A stretch of 32,703 nucleotides of DNA, from assembly GCA_958427145.1 (NCBI GenBank), contig CAUAAZ010000024.1:1-32703 (forward strand). Reading direction: 5' to 3'. A model generated the notes under the pieces. The model did no database searches. It was not told the DNA's origin and was given only the letters and a program-made list of their open reading frames with translations. Positions within the stretch are counted from its first letter, which is position 1. Each line of letters opens with the position of its first letter. Source of the stretch: an uncultured Collinsella sp. (lineage in GTDB: Bacteria; Actinomycetota; Coriobacteriia; Coriobacteriales; Coriobacteriaceae). Below, piece by piece: positions 15,571 through 25,091 of this stretch. The position numbers and the translations under genes are program-made.

Positions 15571-16563
15571 TTACAAAAACGGAAGATACGGATCGTATGT
15601 TGAAGGCTCAGGCTCCTTATGAAGAGCATGCTTTACCCTTCGCGCCGCCAAGCGCATGGCTTTCAGAGAGATGAAGTGTGTTCGCAGCCCCTCAGGTAGC
15701 TCATCCCCGGCGCGGGGAGCAGGCATAGGAATGAACTGATTCGGAGCAATCTGCAGGCATTGGTCATGATCACAACGGTCAGGCACGCTCATCTTCCTAC
15801 CCTGCAAATGGATGTATGCATATCGGCGCACTTCCAGTGCACCGCCCGTACGGTAAAGGGCGCATACGCCGGAAGTATCGAGCCATAGTGCCCGAGGGTG
15901 CTCTTTCTCCATCACCCAGCCATGAGAAGAGGGGTCGTACATTGTTCTACGAAGACCGAAATAGCTAGTTGAGACATTGAACGAGCGGTCGGCTTCGTAC
16001 ATAGCGGCGCCCTGCTCCATGAAAAGCGTATGGATATTACGAGCCCAGATCGATTCATCGAAGGCGAAGACACCCGGATTAGACAGGGCAATCCGGTGCA
16101 TATCAACGCCGTCTTTGTCGACCCGCATGAACCTGCGGTTGTTGAGCGAATCGTTCCGGTAAATCGTAAGATGCCCAGCCGAGAAGATCTTCTCATAGCC
16201 TTCATCGAACAAAGGCTCCAAAATCGGCGCGAGGCGGCCGAAAACGAGGTCGCAGTCGCAGTGGCCCCAGTACTCGTAGCCGCTAAGCACTTCTTCAAAA
16301 ATATAGCCAAGAGCAGGCTTAAAGTCACAGATTTTATATGGTCTGTCGAGCGCAATGCGGAATTCGAATTTACTCTGGGCAGCGCGCTGGAATTCCTCGA
16401 ACGTCATTGGACATATTCTGACATTATCTGGGGCCTGCTCCGGCACATGATCGGTGACGATAATCCAGTCATATTCATCGTTGATGGAGCAGGAACTAAG
16501 GAAGATATCGAAATAATTCCTGAGCGGTCCGAACCACGGAAGAATAAAGGCACAGCGCTTCAT
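15571..16563 (-). CDS. DUF6625 family glycosyltransferase-like protein
   Basis: 330 residues opening MKRCAFILPWFGPLRNYFDI, followed by the family blocks WIIVTDH, PYKICDFKPALGYIFEE, YWGHCDCDLVFGR (a DxD-like CDCD) and FSAGHLTIYRND, and later FAFDESIWA. This is the DUF6625 pattern found in capsule and EPS loci, where the members are thought to be glycosyltransferases. I choose ATG 16563, which overlaps the stop of the polymerase gene as ATGA with GGGGGAAA upstream; the frame continues to 16842 but only inside the polymerase gene. Enzyme activity is inferred. Confidence 0.8.
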   Translation of the reverse strand: MKRCAFILPWFGPLRNYFDIFLSSCSINDEYDWIIVTDHVPEQAPDNVRICPMTFEEFQRAAQSKFEFRIALDRPYKICDFKPALGYIFEEVLSGYEYWGHCDCDLVFGRLAPILEPLFDEGYEKIFSAGHLTIYRNDSLNNRRFMRVDKDGVDMHRIALSNPGVFAFDESIWARNIHTLFMEQGAAMYEADRSFNVSTSYFGLRRTMYDPSSHGWVMEKEHPRALWLDTSGVCALYRTGGALEVRRYAYIHLQGRKMSVPDRCDHDQCLQIAPNQFIPMPAPRAGDELPEGLRTHFISLKAMRLAARRVKHALHKEPEPSTYDPYLPFL

Positions 16564-17852
16564 CGGGTTTCCCCCTTCCCCCGTGCACGCATCGCAACGA
16601 AACCGATAGCAATTGAAAAAAAAGATAGGTAGCACATGTCGACTTTTAAGGTCGCGTTGTACCAAATCGAAATGACGACGCAGACGACAAGGGCTGCACT
16701 GCATGTCAAGTACGGGAGCTCGTCCTTTCCAGCAGCACGCCGCCTTGCCAAAAGCGTCAGGAGCACAACGATGAAGAACGCGAGATAACAATAGAAACCA
16801 AGATAGCCGCACTCGAGAAATATCCACTGGTGTGAGAACCAACGGTAATTCAAAAATCCATAGAGCGCATAATACGGCCCGACGAGGAACGCGAAGCTAG
16901 AAGTTTCCCCATTGCCAAACCCAACACCAAATAAAATCCTAAGAAGACTGTCACCGAAGAACATGTTCTTGATAACCGAGAAAGAGCCGATTCTTGGCAA
17001 GACATACCCCGTATCATAGGTAACGGTCAGATATTGATTCATGGCGTCGAAGGACGTGAGGATCTCGAACATCGACGGGTACAAAGTCCGCAGAACATTC
17101 AGCCCGGCAGCCAATGCAACCAGGGAGATCGAGAGGGCCACGAGCAACTTGCCACTGGCCCTCGTAAACAAAAGGCTTACCAATGCAATGACGATAAAAA
17201 GCACAAAGGTTATTTTTTCTTCCGCCACGGCAGCGATGACGAGGGAAGTGATGAGCGCAACAGCAAGCTTCCTCAAGCTCTGACTGCCAGATAGGTACGC
17301 ATTGAGATAATAGGCAAAGAGAAGGGCGTTGAACGGATTTACACCCGCACCGTTTCCATGCCCAAAAATACCCCCGGTATGGTCCATGTTGAGACCCAGA
17401 ACAAAATGTTGATAAAGAGCCAAGAAAAAACTGATGATTTGAAGCGCCAATAGCGCATCCATGATTCCCGGAAGATCATCTTTTTTGAGGTACCTGACAC
17501 AAGCGAAAAATAAGATAAAACCGCGAAACGTATTTCTGAACGCCCATAAATAAAGGAGCGGTTTAACGCCATTAATAATCGAACTTACGGAAAACGTAAG
17601 GAGAAGAAGCAGGGTAACGCAGATAACGGGCCCACCGACCTTGGCGCATAAATGCGCAGGATCCACAAGGATCGTCAACAACAAAATCAGTATCAGAAAA
17701 TCGTTTATATACCGTATCGTCGGAGGAAAGCCAAGCTCGGAGATAAGGGCCTCCATCACCACGGTGAAAAAGAGCACGAATAAGGTAAAAGTTTTGCCGG
17801 AGAATAGAGGCAAGTCGGCAAATCGCGAACTCTCTGTAAGGGTATTCTGCAT
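16560..17852 (-). CDS. wzy: Wzy-type O-antigen/EPS polymerase
   Basis: 430 residues, mostly hydrophobic, with about 11-12 membrane helices and a large outside loop (about 250-310, ending near SFSVIKNMFFGDSLLRILFG). Wzy sequences share little motif identity, so the call rests on topology, length and the place in a Wzx/Wzy-type locus. It would join repeat units at the outer face of the membrane. ATG 17852 lies about 10 nt after GGAGG. It starts 2 bp after the acyltransferase stop and overlaps the DUF6625 gene. Confidence 0.75.
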   Translation of the reverse strand: MQNTLTESSRFADLPLFSGKTFTLFVLFFTVVMEALISELGFPPTIRYINDFLILILLLTILVDPAHLCAKVGGPVICVTLLLLLTFSVSSIINGVKPLLYLWAFRNTFRGFILFFACVRYLKKDDLPGIMDALLALQIISFFLALYQHFVLGLNMDHTGGIFGHGNGAGVNPFNALLFAYYLNAYLSGSQSLRKLAVALITSLVIAAVAEEKITFVLFIVIALVSLLFTRASGKLLVALSISLVALAAGLNVLRTLYPSMFEILTSFDAMNQYLTVTYDTGYVLPRIGSFSVIKNMFFGDSLLRILFGVGFGNGETSSFAFLVGPYYALYGFLNYRWFSHQWIFLECGYLGFYCYLAFFIVVLLTLLARRRAAGKDELPYLTCSAALVVCVVISIWYNATLKVDMCYLSFFSIAIGFVAMRARGKGETR

Positions 17853-17854
17853 AA

Positions 17855-18604
17855 TTAGCCGACCTCCTTCTTTTGGCTTATTTCGGAATCAAGAAAAGCG
17901 ATGAAGTCATCGTAGCCGTCGAAACGCTGAGGGCTGGAAAGGAATGCGTTCTGACTAAGAGCCCTGCACCCGCAAAGGTCCATTACATACGAGTATTCTT
18001 CGCAGGAAAAGTGAGCCTCACCACGATTCTCGAAAAGAAAGAAAAACTCGCGAAATAGCTCCAGAGGAGGCTTGTTCCCCGCTTTCCCCTCCGAGGAGTT
18101 GCGGCGCCAACACCTGTATAGTTCGGCAGCCTCACCAAGCTGTGCAGCACGTCGCTTTTCCAGGTATTCATCAATAGTGCAAATAACGCGAGCGGGATTT
18201 CCCGCGGCAACGCAGCCATCAGGAATATCTTTGCAGATGACGGAGTTCGCCCCGATAACGACATCGTTACCGATGCGAACGCCTTTTAACACGGTTGCGT
18301 TCATTCCAATAAAGACGTTATTGCCGATAAATATGTGGCCAGCAGAGCCAAGTACGTCACCGTATTTGCCTTTAAGCACCGCCCAGTCGTAGCCGTGCGT
18401 CAACAATGTAACGCCTTCGGTTATGTGAACGTTATTGCCGATTTCAACCATCCACGGGTGCTGAGTGTCGACGATGCACTTCATGGGTGCATAGAAATGA
18501 ACCTCGTCGCCGATGACCATGCCAAGCGATCTGAGGTAACGGACAAACGAATCTGATGTGGCCTTGTGACCATAAACAAGTTTTTTGAAAAAGCTTTTAA
18601 ACAA
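17855..18604 (-). CDS. Hexapeptide-repeat acyltransferase (LbH)
   Basis: 249 residues. The middle (about 45-150) has left-handed beta-helix hexapeptide repeats such as IFIGNNVFIGMNATVLKGV and IGNDVVIGANSVICKDI, ending with the usual GCVAAGNPARVI. A charged C-terminal extension (about 155-249) is extra compared with short members. It probably adds an acetyl group to an EPS sugar. No ATG fits; a TTG at 18604 has AGG 6-7 nt upstream and starts the protein with MFKSFFKKLVYG. The gap to the GT2 gene is 88 bp, the widest inside the operon. Confidence 0.85.
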   Translation of the reverse strand: MFKSFFKKLVYGHKATSDSFVRYLRSLGMVIGDEVHFYAPMKCIVDTQHPWMVEIGNNVHITEGVTLLTHGYDWAVLKGKYGDVLGSAGHIFIGNNVFIGMNATVLKGVRIGNDVVIGANSVICKDIPDGCVAAGNPARVICTIDEYLEKRRAAQLGEAAELYRCWRRNSSEGKAGNKPPLELFREFFFLFENRGEAHFSCEEYSYVMDLCGCRALSQNAFLSSPQRFDGYDDFIAFLDSEISQKKEVG

Positions 18605-18692
18605 AGGTGACCTACTTCTCTGTGCAACAAGGCAAATTAATTAACTGGGAGTATCACCAGATAACTAAATGCGAAAAATCGATAGGAGCCAT

Positions 18693-19736
18693 CTATATCC
18701 GCTCTCCCTTAATTTGCATTAAAAATCTTGCAAGCCGAACAGAACGGAACTTAAGGACTAAATAGAAAACGCTTTGCGTAAAAGGGAGTTTCCACCACGG
18801 ATACCCGGAACACGCGCGACGAAGGACAGGGTTTCTCATGACTTTATCGATATAAGTGTTTTTGACAGTATTGTCCTCCGAGGAAAATTCAATCATCCCA
18901 ATTAGCGAACGACAGTAATCGACAATGCAACGCTGCTCACGAAGATGGCATTCGTACCAAACGGCTGGTGACTCTTCATCGGCCATTTGTTCCAGAGCGC
19001 GAAATAGCGTGCAGAAGGAATCGATCGTCCCACGCTTGAATGTCTTCGTAATCGAGGATTGGTCATCTTTCCGATAGCAATACGGGGCGCCATCAATACA
19101 CGTAACCGTTTTCGCCACACGACATGCGTAGGTATTAAAGAACTTGTCTTCGCTGCGAATATCGAGGAACCTTAGATGATGCTTCTCTATGAAATCTCTC
19201 CGATAGCCGGCAACCCAGACGGAAATTGGAACAGGATCATCAAGAACCCTCATAGGTGCCGCGCCGTAGAAAGACGCCCGCAAAGTAAGAATATCGTCGC
19301 CACCTTGAAGAGTTTTACCAGCAAAGGGATGCTCCCTAACAGAAACAACCTCACCATGGCGCACGGTTCTCAACCCAGTAAAGACTATATCAGCCTGATA
19401 ATCTGAAGCTGCTTCATAAAGACGCTCGAACATATTCGGGTCAACCCAATCATCTGAGTCGACAAAGCCAATGTACTCCCCGCGAGCAATCTCCATACCG
19501 CTATTTCGAGCAGGGCCAAGACCACCGTTAACCCGATGAACGACCTGGATGCGGCTGTCTTTCAAAGCGTATGCCTCGGCAATTTCACCGCAACGATCGG
19601 GAGAGCCGTCATCCACCATAATTATCTCGATATCCTTGAGCGTTTGGCTGCAAAGGCTATCGACGCATTTTGGAAGAAAACGTTCAACGTTATACATTGG
19701 GACGACTATGCTGAATTTAGGCGTCTGACTTCTCAT
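18693..19736 (-). CDS. GT2 family glycosyltransferase
   Basis: 347 residues with the GT-A motifs of family 2: KFSIVVPMYNVERFLPKCVD, IIMVDDGSPDRCGEIAE, GLGPARNSG and GEYIGFVDSDDWVDP (the DxD-like DSDD at about 93-96). It has no clear membrane segment. It adds a sugar to the EPS unit in the cytoplasm. Its ATG overlaps the stop of the preceding GT4 gene by 4 bp. Substrate unknown. Confidence 0.9.
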   Translation of the reverse strand: MRSQTPKFSIVVPMYNVERFLPKCVDSLCSQTLKDIEIIMVDDGSPDRCGEIAEAYALKDSRIQVVHRVNGGLGPARNSGMEIARGEYIGFVDSDDWVDPNMFERLYEAASDYQADIVFTGLRTVRHGEVVSVREHPFAGKTLQGGDDILTLRASFYGAAPMRVLDDPVPISVWVAGYRRDFIEKHHLRFLDIRSEDKFFNTYACRVAKTVTCIDGAPYCYRKDDQSSITKTFKRGTIDSFCTLFRALEQMADEESPAVWYECHLREQRCIVDYCRSLIGMIEFSSEDNTVKNTYIDKVMRNPVLRRACSGYPWWKLPFTQSVFYLVLKFRSVRLARFLMQIKGERI

Positions 19737-20803
19737 GAAGCTATCTCCGCAAATAAATCTAAGTGCGCTTCTACCATTTCTTCGATCGTGTACCGTAATG
19801 ATTTTTCTTTAAGGAACAGCGAGTAGTCATTTTTCTCGCTGTCGGGAAGCCTAAAGAATGCGCTAATAGCAGACGCGAGAGATTCACAGCTATCCGGCTC
19901 AGCAAGAAACTTAGGGTAGATATGCGACACAAACTCCACTGCGGCGCCTGAGCCCCAAGTACTGACAATTGGGCATCCACATGCGGCCGCCTCATTAACC
20001 ACAAGACCCCAACACTCTTGTCGACTCGGAAGAACAAATAGCCCAGCGGTTTGATATTCCTTAATTAGCTGGTCCTGATTCAAAAAGGGAATCACTTCAA
20101 TGTTGTCGAGCCCGCTGCGTTCGACAAGCGACATAAACTCCTCGGACCTCCCCCCAGTGCCCACAAAACGAAAGTGCAGGCACTGGTCAAGCTCCTTCGC
20201 GGCGTCAAGAGCAACATCAAGACCCTTATAATCAGCGAATTGGCCAACAACAAGCACGGTTTGGGGATCGCGCTTGCAGTCGTAGGCAGCAAGCTCATTA
20301 ACGCGACGCGACGTCAGTGAAGTCAATGGATAGGGCACGATTTTAGATGCCTGACCAGCTAAGCGCGCCAAGCTTGGAACGCAGGTTTCCCCGGCGATTA
20401 AATAGGAATCCGCGCCCACAAGAACATGTCGCCGAATGGCGCGTTTAACGGCATTTCCATTGTTGAATACGAGTCCGTCAGAATTTATTACATAGGGTAT
20501 CTTGCGACGCTTCATATACTCGATAGCAGCCATTTGCCTAAGGCTGTTATAGCAACCGACGAGCACAAGCGACCAGCCTTGCGCGATCTGATCAAGCATC
20601 GAGCGGGAGAATATGCGATTATCTCTATCAGGAAGAAACACCTCGGAATAGTTTTTCGCACAAACGCCTTCAAACCAACTGGCGTCTCGTGTTGGATCGC
20701 TGCGCTCCTCAAACAGCACAGTCAAATCGCATTTGCTGCCAAGCTGCTCAAAGAACTCATCCCGATACGGGTTGTGTATATTTGTGAGATACAGGATTTT
20801 CAT
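19733..20803 (-). CDS. GT4 family glycosyltransferase
   Basis: 356 residues, GT-B fold. The N-terminal domain starts MKILYLTNIHNPYRDEFFEQ; the C-terminal Rossmann domain shows VLVVGQFADYKGLDVALDA, RFVGTGG, GLFVLPSRQECWGLVVNEA and ACGCPIVSTWGSGA with the E-x7-E type motif. It uses a nucleotide sugar to extend the lipid-linked unit. It begins 4 bp after the radical SAM gene stop. It is complete, unlike the neighbouring GT4 at 21958-23207. Confidence 0.88.
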   Translation of the reverse strand: MKILYLTNIHNPYRDEFFEQLGSKCDLTVLFEERSDPTRDASWFEGVCAKNYSEVFLPDRDNRIFSRSMLDQIAQGWSLVLVGCYNSLRQMAAIEYMKRRKIPYVINSDGLVFNNGNAVKRAIRRHVLVGADSYLIAGETCVPSLARLAGQASKIVPYPLTSLTSRRVNELAAYDCKRDPQTVLVVGQFADYKGLDVALDAAKELDQCLHFRFVGTGGRSEEFMSLVERSGLDNIEVIPFLNQDQLIKEYQTAGLFVLPSRQECWGLVVNEAAACGCPIVSTWGSGAAVEFVSHIYPKFLAEPDSCESLASAISAFFRLPDSEKNDYSLFLKEKSLRYTIEEMVEAHLDLFAEIAS

Positions 20804-20807
20804 CTAT

Positions 20808-21953
20808 TTAAAGCGCCTCATGCGTCTCGTACACGTGAGAATCGGCCTTCGATGCCTCGGACAGGCCGTCGTTGATCTTGGCGCACATATCGCAGGTGGA
20901 GCAGGCGTCGAGCTGCTCCTTGGTCACGCGGCCCTCCTCATAGTCACGCACCACCTTGAGCTCATGCATGTCGTAAGGCTTCTTGGTGAAGAGCGCCTTC
21001 ACCTTGTGCTTGAGCACCCACCAGCCAGGCTTCCAGATGTACTTGTGCATGGCCGGGCTCACCGAGCCGATCATCCAGCAGTTGCGGTCACAGTGGCGGA
21101 CCTTGGCGCGGACCTTCTCGGCCTGGCCGGAGTTCCACAGCTCGTCCCAGGACTCCTCGTTGAGGTTGCCCATGACCTCCTTGTCCTTGGTGCCGTTGCA
21201 GGGCATGACGTCGCCGTAGGGGTCGATGAAGAAGGTGTCGAACGCCATGTCGCAGGGCAGCAGGCGCGGCTGGCCGTAGATGTAGTTGATCAGGCCGTGG
21301 TTGAAGTAGGCGCGGAACCACTTCTTGGGGCTGTTGGACTTGAGCAGCTCGTTGACCAGGTCCTCGAAGTTCTTGGCCACCATGGGACGGTCGTGGATGA
21401 TGTTCTTTGCCTCGACGAAGTAGAAGCTGTTGTGCAGCGACGCCGTGGCGAACTCCATGCCCAGCTCGTCGGAGATTTTGTAGAGGGGCACCAGGTCGGG
21501 CGCGTTGAGGTCCTGCACCGTCATGCCGAAGCCCACGTCGGGGTGCTTGAGCTCGACGAGCTTCTTGAGCGTGGCGTAGCCGCGGTTGTAGCCGTTATCC
21601 AGGCCGCGGATCTTGTCGTTGGTCTGCTGCAGGCCCTCGATGGAGATGCGGATGCCGACGTTGGGGAACTCCTCGCACAGGTCGATGATGCGGTCGGTGA
21701 AGAAGCCGTTGGTGGAGATCACGATGCGGTCGGACTTCTTGTAGAGCTCGCGAACGATGTCCTTGAGGTCCTGGCGGATGAAGGGCTCGCCGCCGGTGAT
21801 GTTGGTGAAGTACATCTTGGGGAGTTTCTTGATGGTTTCGATGGAGAGCTCCTCCTCCGGGCGGCTGGGAGCCTTGTAGCGGTTGCACATGGTGCAGCGC
21901 GCGTTGCAGCGGTAGGTGACGATGACGGTACCGTTGAGTTTCTTTTCGGCCAT
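20808..21953 (-). CDS. Radical SAM protein with SPASM-like C-terminal cysteines
   Basis: 381 residues. The radical SAM motif C-x3-C-x2-C is at C16, C20 and C23 (TYRCNARCTMCNRYK), with ITGGEPFIRQDL as the GGE motif and later VISTNGFF and GIRISIEGL. The C-terminal part has extra cysteines (LPCDMAFDTFFIDPYGDVMP, HCDRNCW, CSTCDMC) typical of SPASM/twitch domains holding further iron-sulfur clusters. The substrate is unknown; proteins of this type modify peptides, sugars or lipids, and the position inside an EPS operon suggests a sugar or carrier. ATG 21953 with GGGG about 8 nt upstream. Base composition is clearly GC-richer than the GT genes on both sides, so it may be older core DNA in a locus otherwise exchanged. 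Confidence 0.85.
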   Translation of the reverse strand: MAEKKLNGTVIVTYRCNARCTMCNRYKAPSRPEEELSIETIKKLPKMYFTNITGGEPFIRQDLKDIVRELYKKSDRIVISTNGFFTDRIIDLCEEFPNVGIRISIEGLQQTNDKIRGLDNGYNRGYATLKKLVELKHPDVGFGMTVQDLNAPDLVPLYKISDELGMEFATASLHNSFYFVEAKNIIHDRPMVAKNFEDLVNELLKSNSPKKWFRAYFNHGLINYIYGQPRLLPCDMAFDTFFIDPYGDVMPCNGTKDKEVMGNLNEESWDELWNSGQAEKVRAKVRHCDRNCWMIGSVSPAMHKYIWKPGWWVLKHKVKALFTKKPYDMHELKVVRDYEEGRVTKEQLDACSTCDMCAKINDGLSEASKADSHVYETHEAL

Positions 21954-21957
21954 GGGT

Positions 21958-23207
21958 CTATCCCCTCTTCTTGGAATCAACAAGCTCCTGGTAGAGCTTA
22001 GTAAGCTGCTCGATGTACTTGGACTGGTCGCAATTGTTCAGAACGTAGTCGCGGCATTTCTGCTGCATTTCGCGGTACGTATCTTTGTCGCCAATGAACT
22101 CGACGCCACGAATAATTGCATCGGCTAATGAATGAGAATTGTCTGGCTCGCAAGCAAACCCGGTCTCGCCTTCACGAACAAGTTCCGGTATGCCTCCGAT
22201 GCGCGCGCCAACAACGGGCGTGCCGGAGGCAAATGCCTCAACGATCGAGTACGGCATGTTCTCTCGACATAGTTTTGGAGCGGAGCGCCGGTCTGATATC
22301 CCGCAAACTCAATTCGATCTTTGCAGGACAAGTTCTCGACTCTCTGTGAGAGCGCTTCACGTTCGGGGCCATCACCGACGATTACAAGGCGCCAATCGGG
22401 AATCATGTCTTCAATCGAGGTAAAAGCGTCAATCAGAAGATCGACGCCCTTCTCCTTGGACAACCTTCCAAAGAATAGAAGGTACGGGCTCTTGTAATCG
22501 GTACCGTCAAAATCAGAGTGAGCCTGCTCAAGCGTCTCCGCAGAACAAAAATTAGTCATATGGGAAACACGATTTGACTCAAGTCCGCCCTCAATGGTCT
22601 TCTGCGCCATGAAGCTCGAGGGGCAGACAATCTTATCAATCTTGTTATAAGCATGGCTCAGCCTAAGATATTCAGCCTCAGCAAAGGCCATAGCACTTTT
22701 AGCCGTAGAGCCCTTAACGCACTTGCGCTTGAGGCAGTTTGAGAACTTGCCGCCCAGGCAGGCATCGCAGACGCTTCCTCTACCATCGAGCATGAGATAG
22801 TTGGGACAAACAAGGATATAGTCATGGGCCGTGAAGAGCACGGGGACGCCATGCTCCTTAAGGTAAGGGGCATCGAGGATCGACAGGGTAATCTGGCGAT
22901 GAACGAGGTTCATATGGACAACGTCCGGCTGTACCCGCTCACACAGTGCCTGGAATTTCTCTTTAGCCTCATTGGAATAGATAAGCGAGGCAGCAGCGGA
23001 GACTTTTTGCGTGAGCGAAGACGGTCCGTTGTAATCCTTTGCCGAAACAAATAGGTCGGCATCTTCGCACGGGAGATTGTTATCCCCCTCCATGGCAAAG
23101 AAATGAACCTCATGACCGGCAGCCTTGAGACCTTCGGCGAGACCGAAGTAATACGTTTCCGAGCCACCCTTGAGATAGTGGAATTTGTTAACAAGGATAA
23201 TCTTCAT
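21958..23207 (-). pseudogene. GT4 glycosyltransferase broken by internal deletion and frameshift
   Basis: The first frame (23207-22125) starts MKIILVNKFHYLKGGSETYY and carries the cysteine-rich insert CPNYLMLDGRGSVCDACLGG and the GT-B C-domain start LLFFGRLSKEKGVDLLIDAF and GYQTGAPLQNYVE. After VE the frame becomes nonsense, while a second frame (22257-21958) carries on with ENMPYSIVEAFASGTPVVGA, IGGIPELVREGETGF and the normal C-terminus. The segment usually between them, including the 'vPS-WyE' block of roughly 10-15 residues, is missing. The join lies at about 22270-22276 in GTCGAGAGAAC, consistent with a deletion between two GAG triplets plus a shift. The enzyme is probably dead, unless the two halves are made separately (a start exists at 22257). 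Confidence 0.82.
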
Positions 23208-24329
23208 CTAACGAATTTCCTTATACAGATCGAGAGTACGCGCAACGACAGAACCCCAGTTATAGGTAGAGAGGACACGCTTATTTGCAGCGTCGCCCAT
23301 AGCGGCAACTCGAGCATGATCGGCCAATAAGCTCTCAAGCGAAGCCCTAAGCGCAGCAGCATCCCCCCTAAGGAATGTCACTCCCGCACCAGCCAGGACA
23401 TCCGCGCACTCGGGGATATCGCTCGTCACGCAGCAGCGGCCATATGCCATGGCCTCCAGCAGGCTCATGGGCATACCCTCCACGTCGGAAGGCAGCACGT
23501 AGGCATAGCAGTTGGAGTACAGCTCCTCCAGGGGCTCACCGTTGACGAAACCGGTGAACACTATGCGGTTGTCGCCCTGGGCTGCAGCGCGCAGCTCCTT
23601 CTCATACGCTGAGGTATCGGAGCTGCCGCCAGCGATGACCAGGCGCTTAGTGGTATCAAGGGCCTTGAATACCTCGATCAGCAGCTCAGGGCGCTTCTCG
23701 GGCACCAAACGCCCCAGATAGAGAAGGTAGGAGTCCTTCTCGAGATTCCACTTCTCCTTGATAACACTCGCCGGAAGGGCCCCCTTGGCATCTACGCCAT
23801 TGGGGATAAAGACCGCCTCGCGGCCGTAGGCTTCCATGAAGTAACGCCTGACGCCCTCAGAGAGCACGATAAGACCGTCCGCCTTAGTCGCGGCGGCCTT
23901 CTCCCCCATCTTGATGTAGGTACTGGCGAGCTTCCCCCACTTGGCGCGCTGCCAGTCCAGGCCGTGGATGGTGGCCACGGTGCGAATGCCCGCGCACTTG
24001 GCCAAAGGTAGCGGCACGCAGGGGCCCTCGGCGTGGTAGTGGATCACGTCGGGACGGTCCTTGATAGCCACCTTGGTAGCAAAATATGAGGACGAGAGGG
24101 CAGCGAGGCCCTTCTTGTCGATTGTCTTAACCGGTACGACGCGCACGCCGTCGACGACGCGCTCGCGGCAGTCCGCGGCATCGCCCGTCATGACATCGCT
24201 GCCGGAACGGTCGTAGCAGGTGACCTCATGGCCGAGCGCCGCCATGCGGCGGGCAAGCTCGGTCACGACGACCTCCACGCCGCCCTCGCGGGAGCCGTAT
24301 CTCTTATGTCCGATCATCGCGATGCGCAT
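23208..24329 (-). CDS. GT4 family glycosyltransferase
   Basis: 373 residues with GT-B architecture: MRIAMIGHKRYGSREGGVEV at the start (glycine-rich donor/acceptor loop), DVIHYHAEGPCVPL, then IFIPNGVDAKG-type linker (AVFIPNGVD), LLYLGRLVPEKRPELLIEVF, VFTGFVNGEPLEELYSNCYA and YVLPSDVEGMPMSLLEAMAY. It resembles rhamnosyl-/galactosyltransferases of the WbbL/Cps type that act soon after the priming step. Its ATG is directly next to the stop of the sugar transferase gene. It is complete, and GC content is high here. Confidence 0.9.
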   Translation of the reverse strand: MRIAMIGHKRYGSREGGVEVVVTELARRMAALGHEVTCYDRSGSDVMTGDAADCRERVVDGVRVVPVKTIDKKGLAALSSSYFATKVAIKDRPDVIHYHAEGPCVPLPLAKCAGIRTVATIHGLDWQRAKWGKLASTYIKMGEKAAATKADGLIVLSEGVRRYFMEAYGREAVFIPNGVDAKGALPASVIKEKWNLEKDSYLLYLGRLVPEKRPELLIEVFKALDTTKRLVIAGGSSDTSAYEKELRAAAQGDNRIVFTGFVNGEPLEELYSNCYAYVLPSDVEGMPMSLLEAMAYGRCCVTSDIPECADVLAGAGVTFLRGDAAALRASLESLLADHARVAAMGDAANKRVLSTYNWGSVVARTLDLYKEIR

Positions 24330-25091
24330 CTAGCACGCACCTTTGCCGGTGATGACCTCGATCACCGTGAGGATTACAATCTTGAGGTCGGTGAAAATGC
24401 CCCGGCTGGCGATGTACTCGAGATCGCGGCGGACCATGCCATCGAACCCGGTCGAGTTGCGCTCCGTCACCTGCCACCAGCCGGTGATGCCGGGCTTCAC
24501 GGCAAGGCGCTGCAGGTCGTACTCGGTGTACTCGGCCACCTCGTTGGGAAGCGGCGGGCGCGGGCCGACGACGGACATCTGGCCCAGGAACACGTTGAGG
24601 AACTGCGGGAACTCGTCGATGGAGTGCTTGCGGATGAACCTGCCGATCCTGGTGACGCGCGGGTCATCCCTCATCTTGAACATGGCGCCGGCGATCTCGT
24701 TCTGCCCCTTGAGCTCGGCGAGGCGCTCGTCGGCGTCCTTATACATGCTGCGGAACTTCCACATGCGGAAGGTGGACAGGCTGCCGTCGCGGTGGGTCTG
24801 GCCCACGCGGATCTGGCTGTAGAACGGGTTGCCCTCGCTCTCCAGGCGGATTGCCGCGGCGAGCACAAGGCTGGGTATGGCGATGACTACCAGCACGCAG
24901 CCGCTGAACACGATGTCGAACGCGCGCTTTACGGCCCTGTAGCCCAGGCGCGTGCGGTCCCAGTCCTTCACGGCCTGCATAGCCTGGTAGCGACCGGCGC
25001 CGTTGCGCCGATCCATGGCCTGGGCAACAAGCGCGGCTCCCACCGGCGCGTTTTGCCTTGTCGCTTCGTTAGTAGTCAAGTTCAAATCCAC
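24330..25091 (-). CDS. Undecaprenyl-phosphate sugar-phosphate transferase (priming enzyme, WbaP/WcaJ type)
   Basis: 253 residues of the bacterial sugar transferase family (PF02397), the enzyme that starts the repeat unit by putting a sugar-1-phosphate on undecaprenyl phosphate. One membrane helix (about 58-85, FDIVFSGCVLVVIAIPSLVL) is followed by the catalytic core: YSQIRVGQ, FRMWKFRSMYKDADERL, MRDDPRVTRIGRFIRKHSID, EFPQFLNVFLGQMSVVGPRP, RLAVKPGITGWWQV. The long N-terminal membrane part of WbaP is absent, so this is the short form. GTG start at 25091; the AGGGA just before it lies inside a GNRA-loop hairpin. Seventy bp separate it from the antiterminator gene. Confidence 0.92.
   Translation of the reverse strand: MDLNLTTNEATRQNAPVGAALVAQAMDRRNGAGRYQAMQAVKDWDRTRLGYRAVKRAFDIVFSGCVLVVIAIPSLVLAAAIRLESEGNPFYSQIRVGQTHRDGSLSTFRMWKFRSMYKDADERLAELKGQNEIAGAMFKMRDDPRVTRIGRFIRKHSIDEFPQFLNVFLGQMSVVGPRPPLPNEVAEYTEYDLQRLAVKPGITGWWQVTERNSTGFDGMVRRDLEYIASRGIFTDLKIVILTVIEVITGKGAC

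Noticed and set aside
20733..22001. 422-codon plus-strand frame opposite the radical SAM gene
   Set aside because: Antisense of a GC-rich gene; Val/Leu/Ala/His-rich product with no motif.
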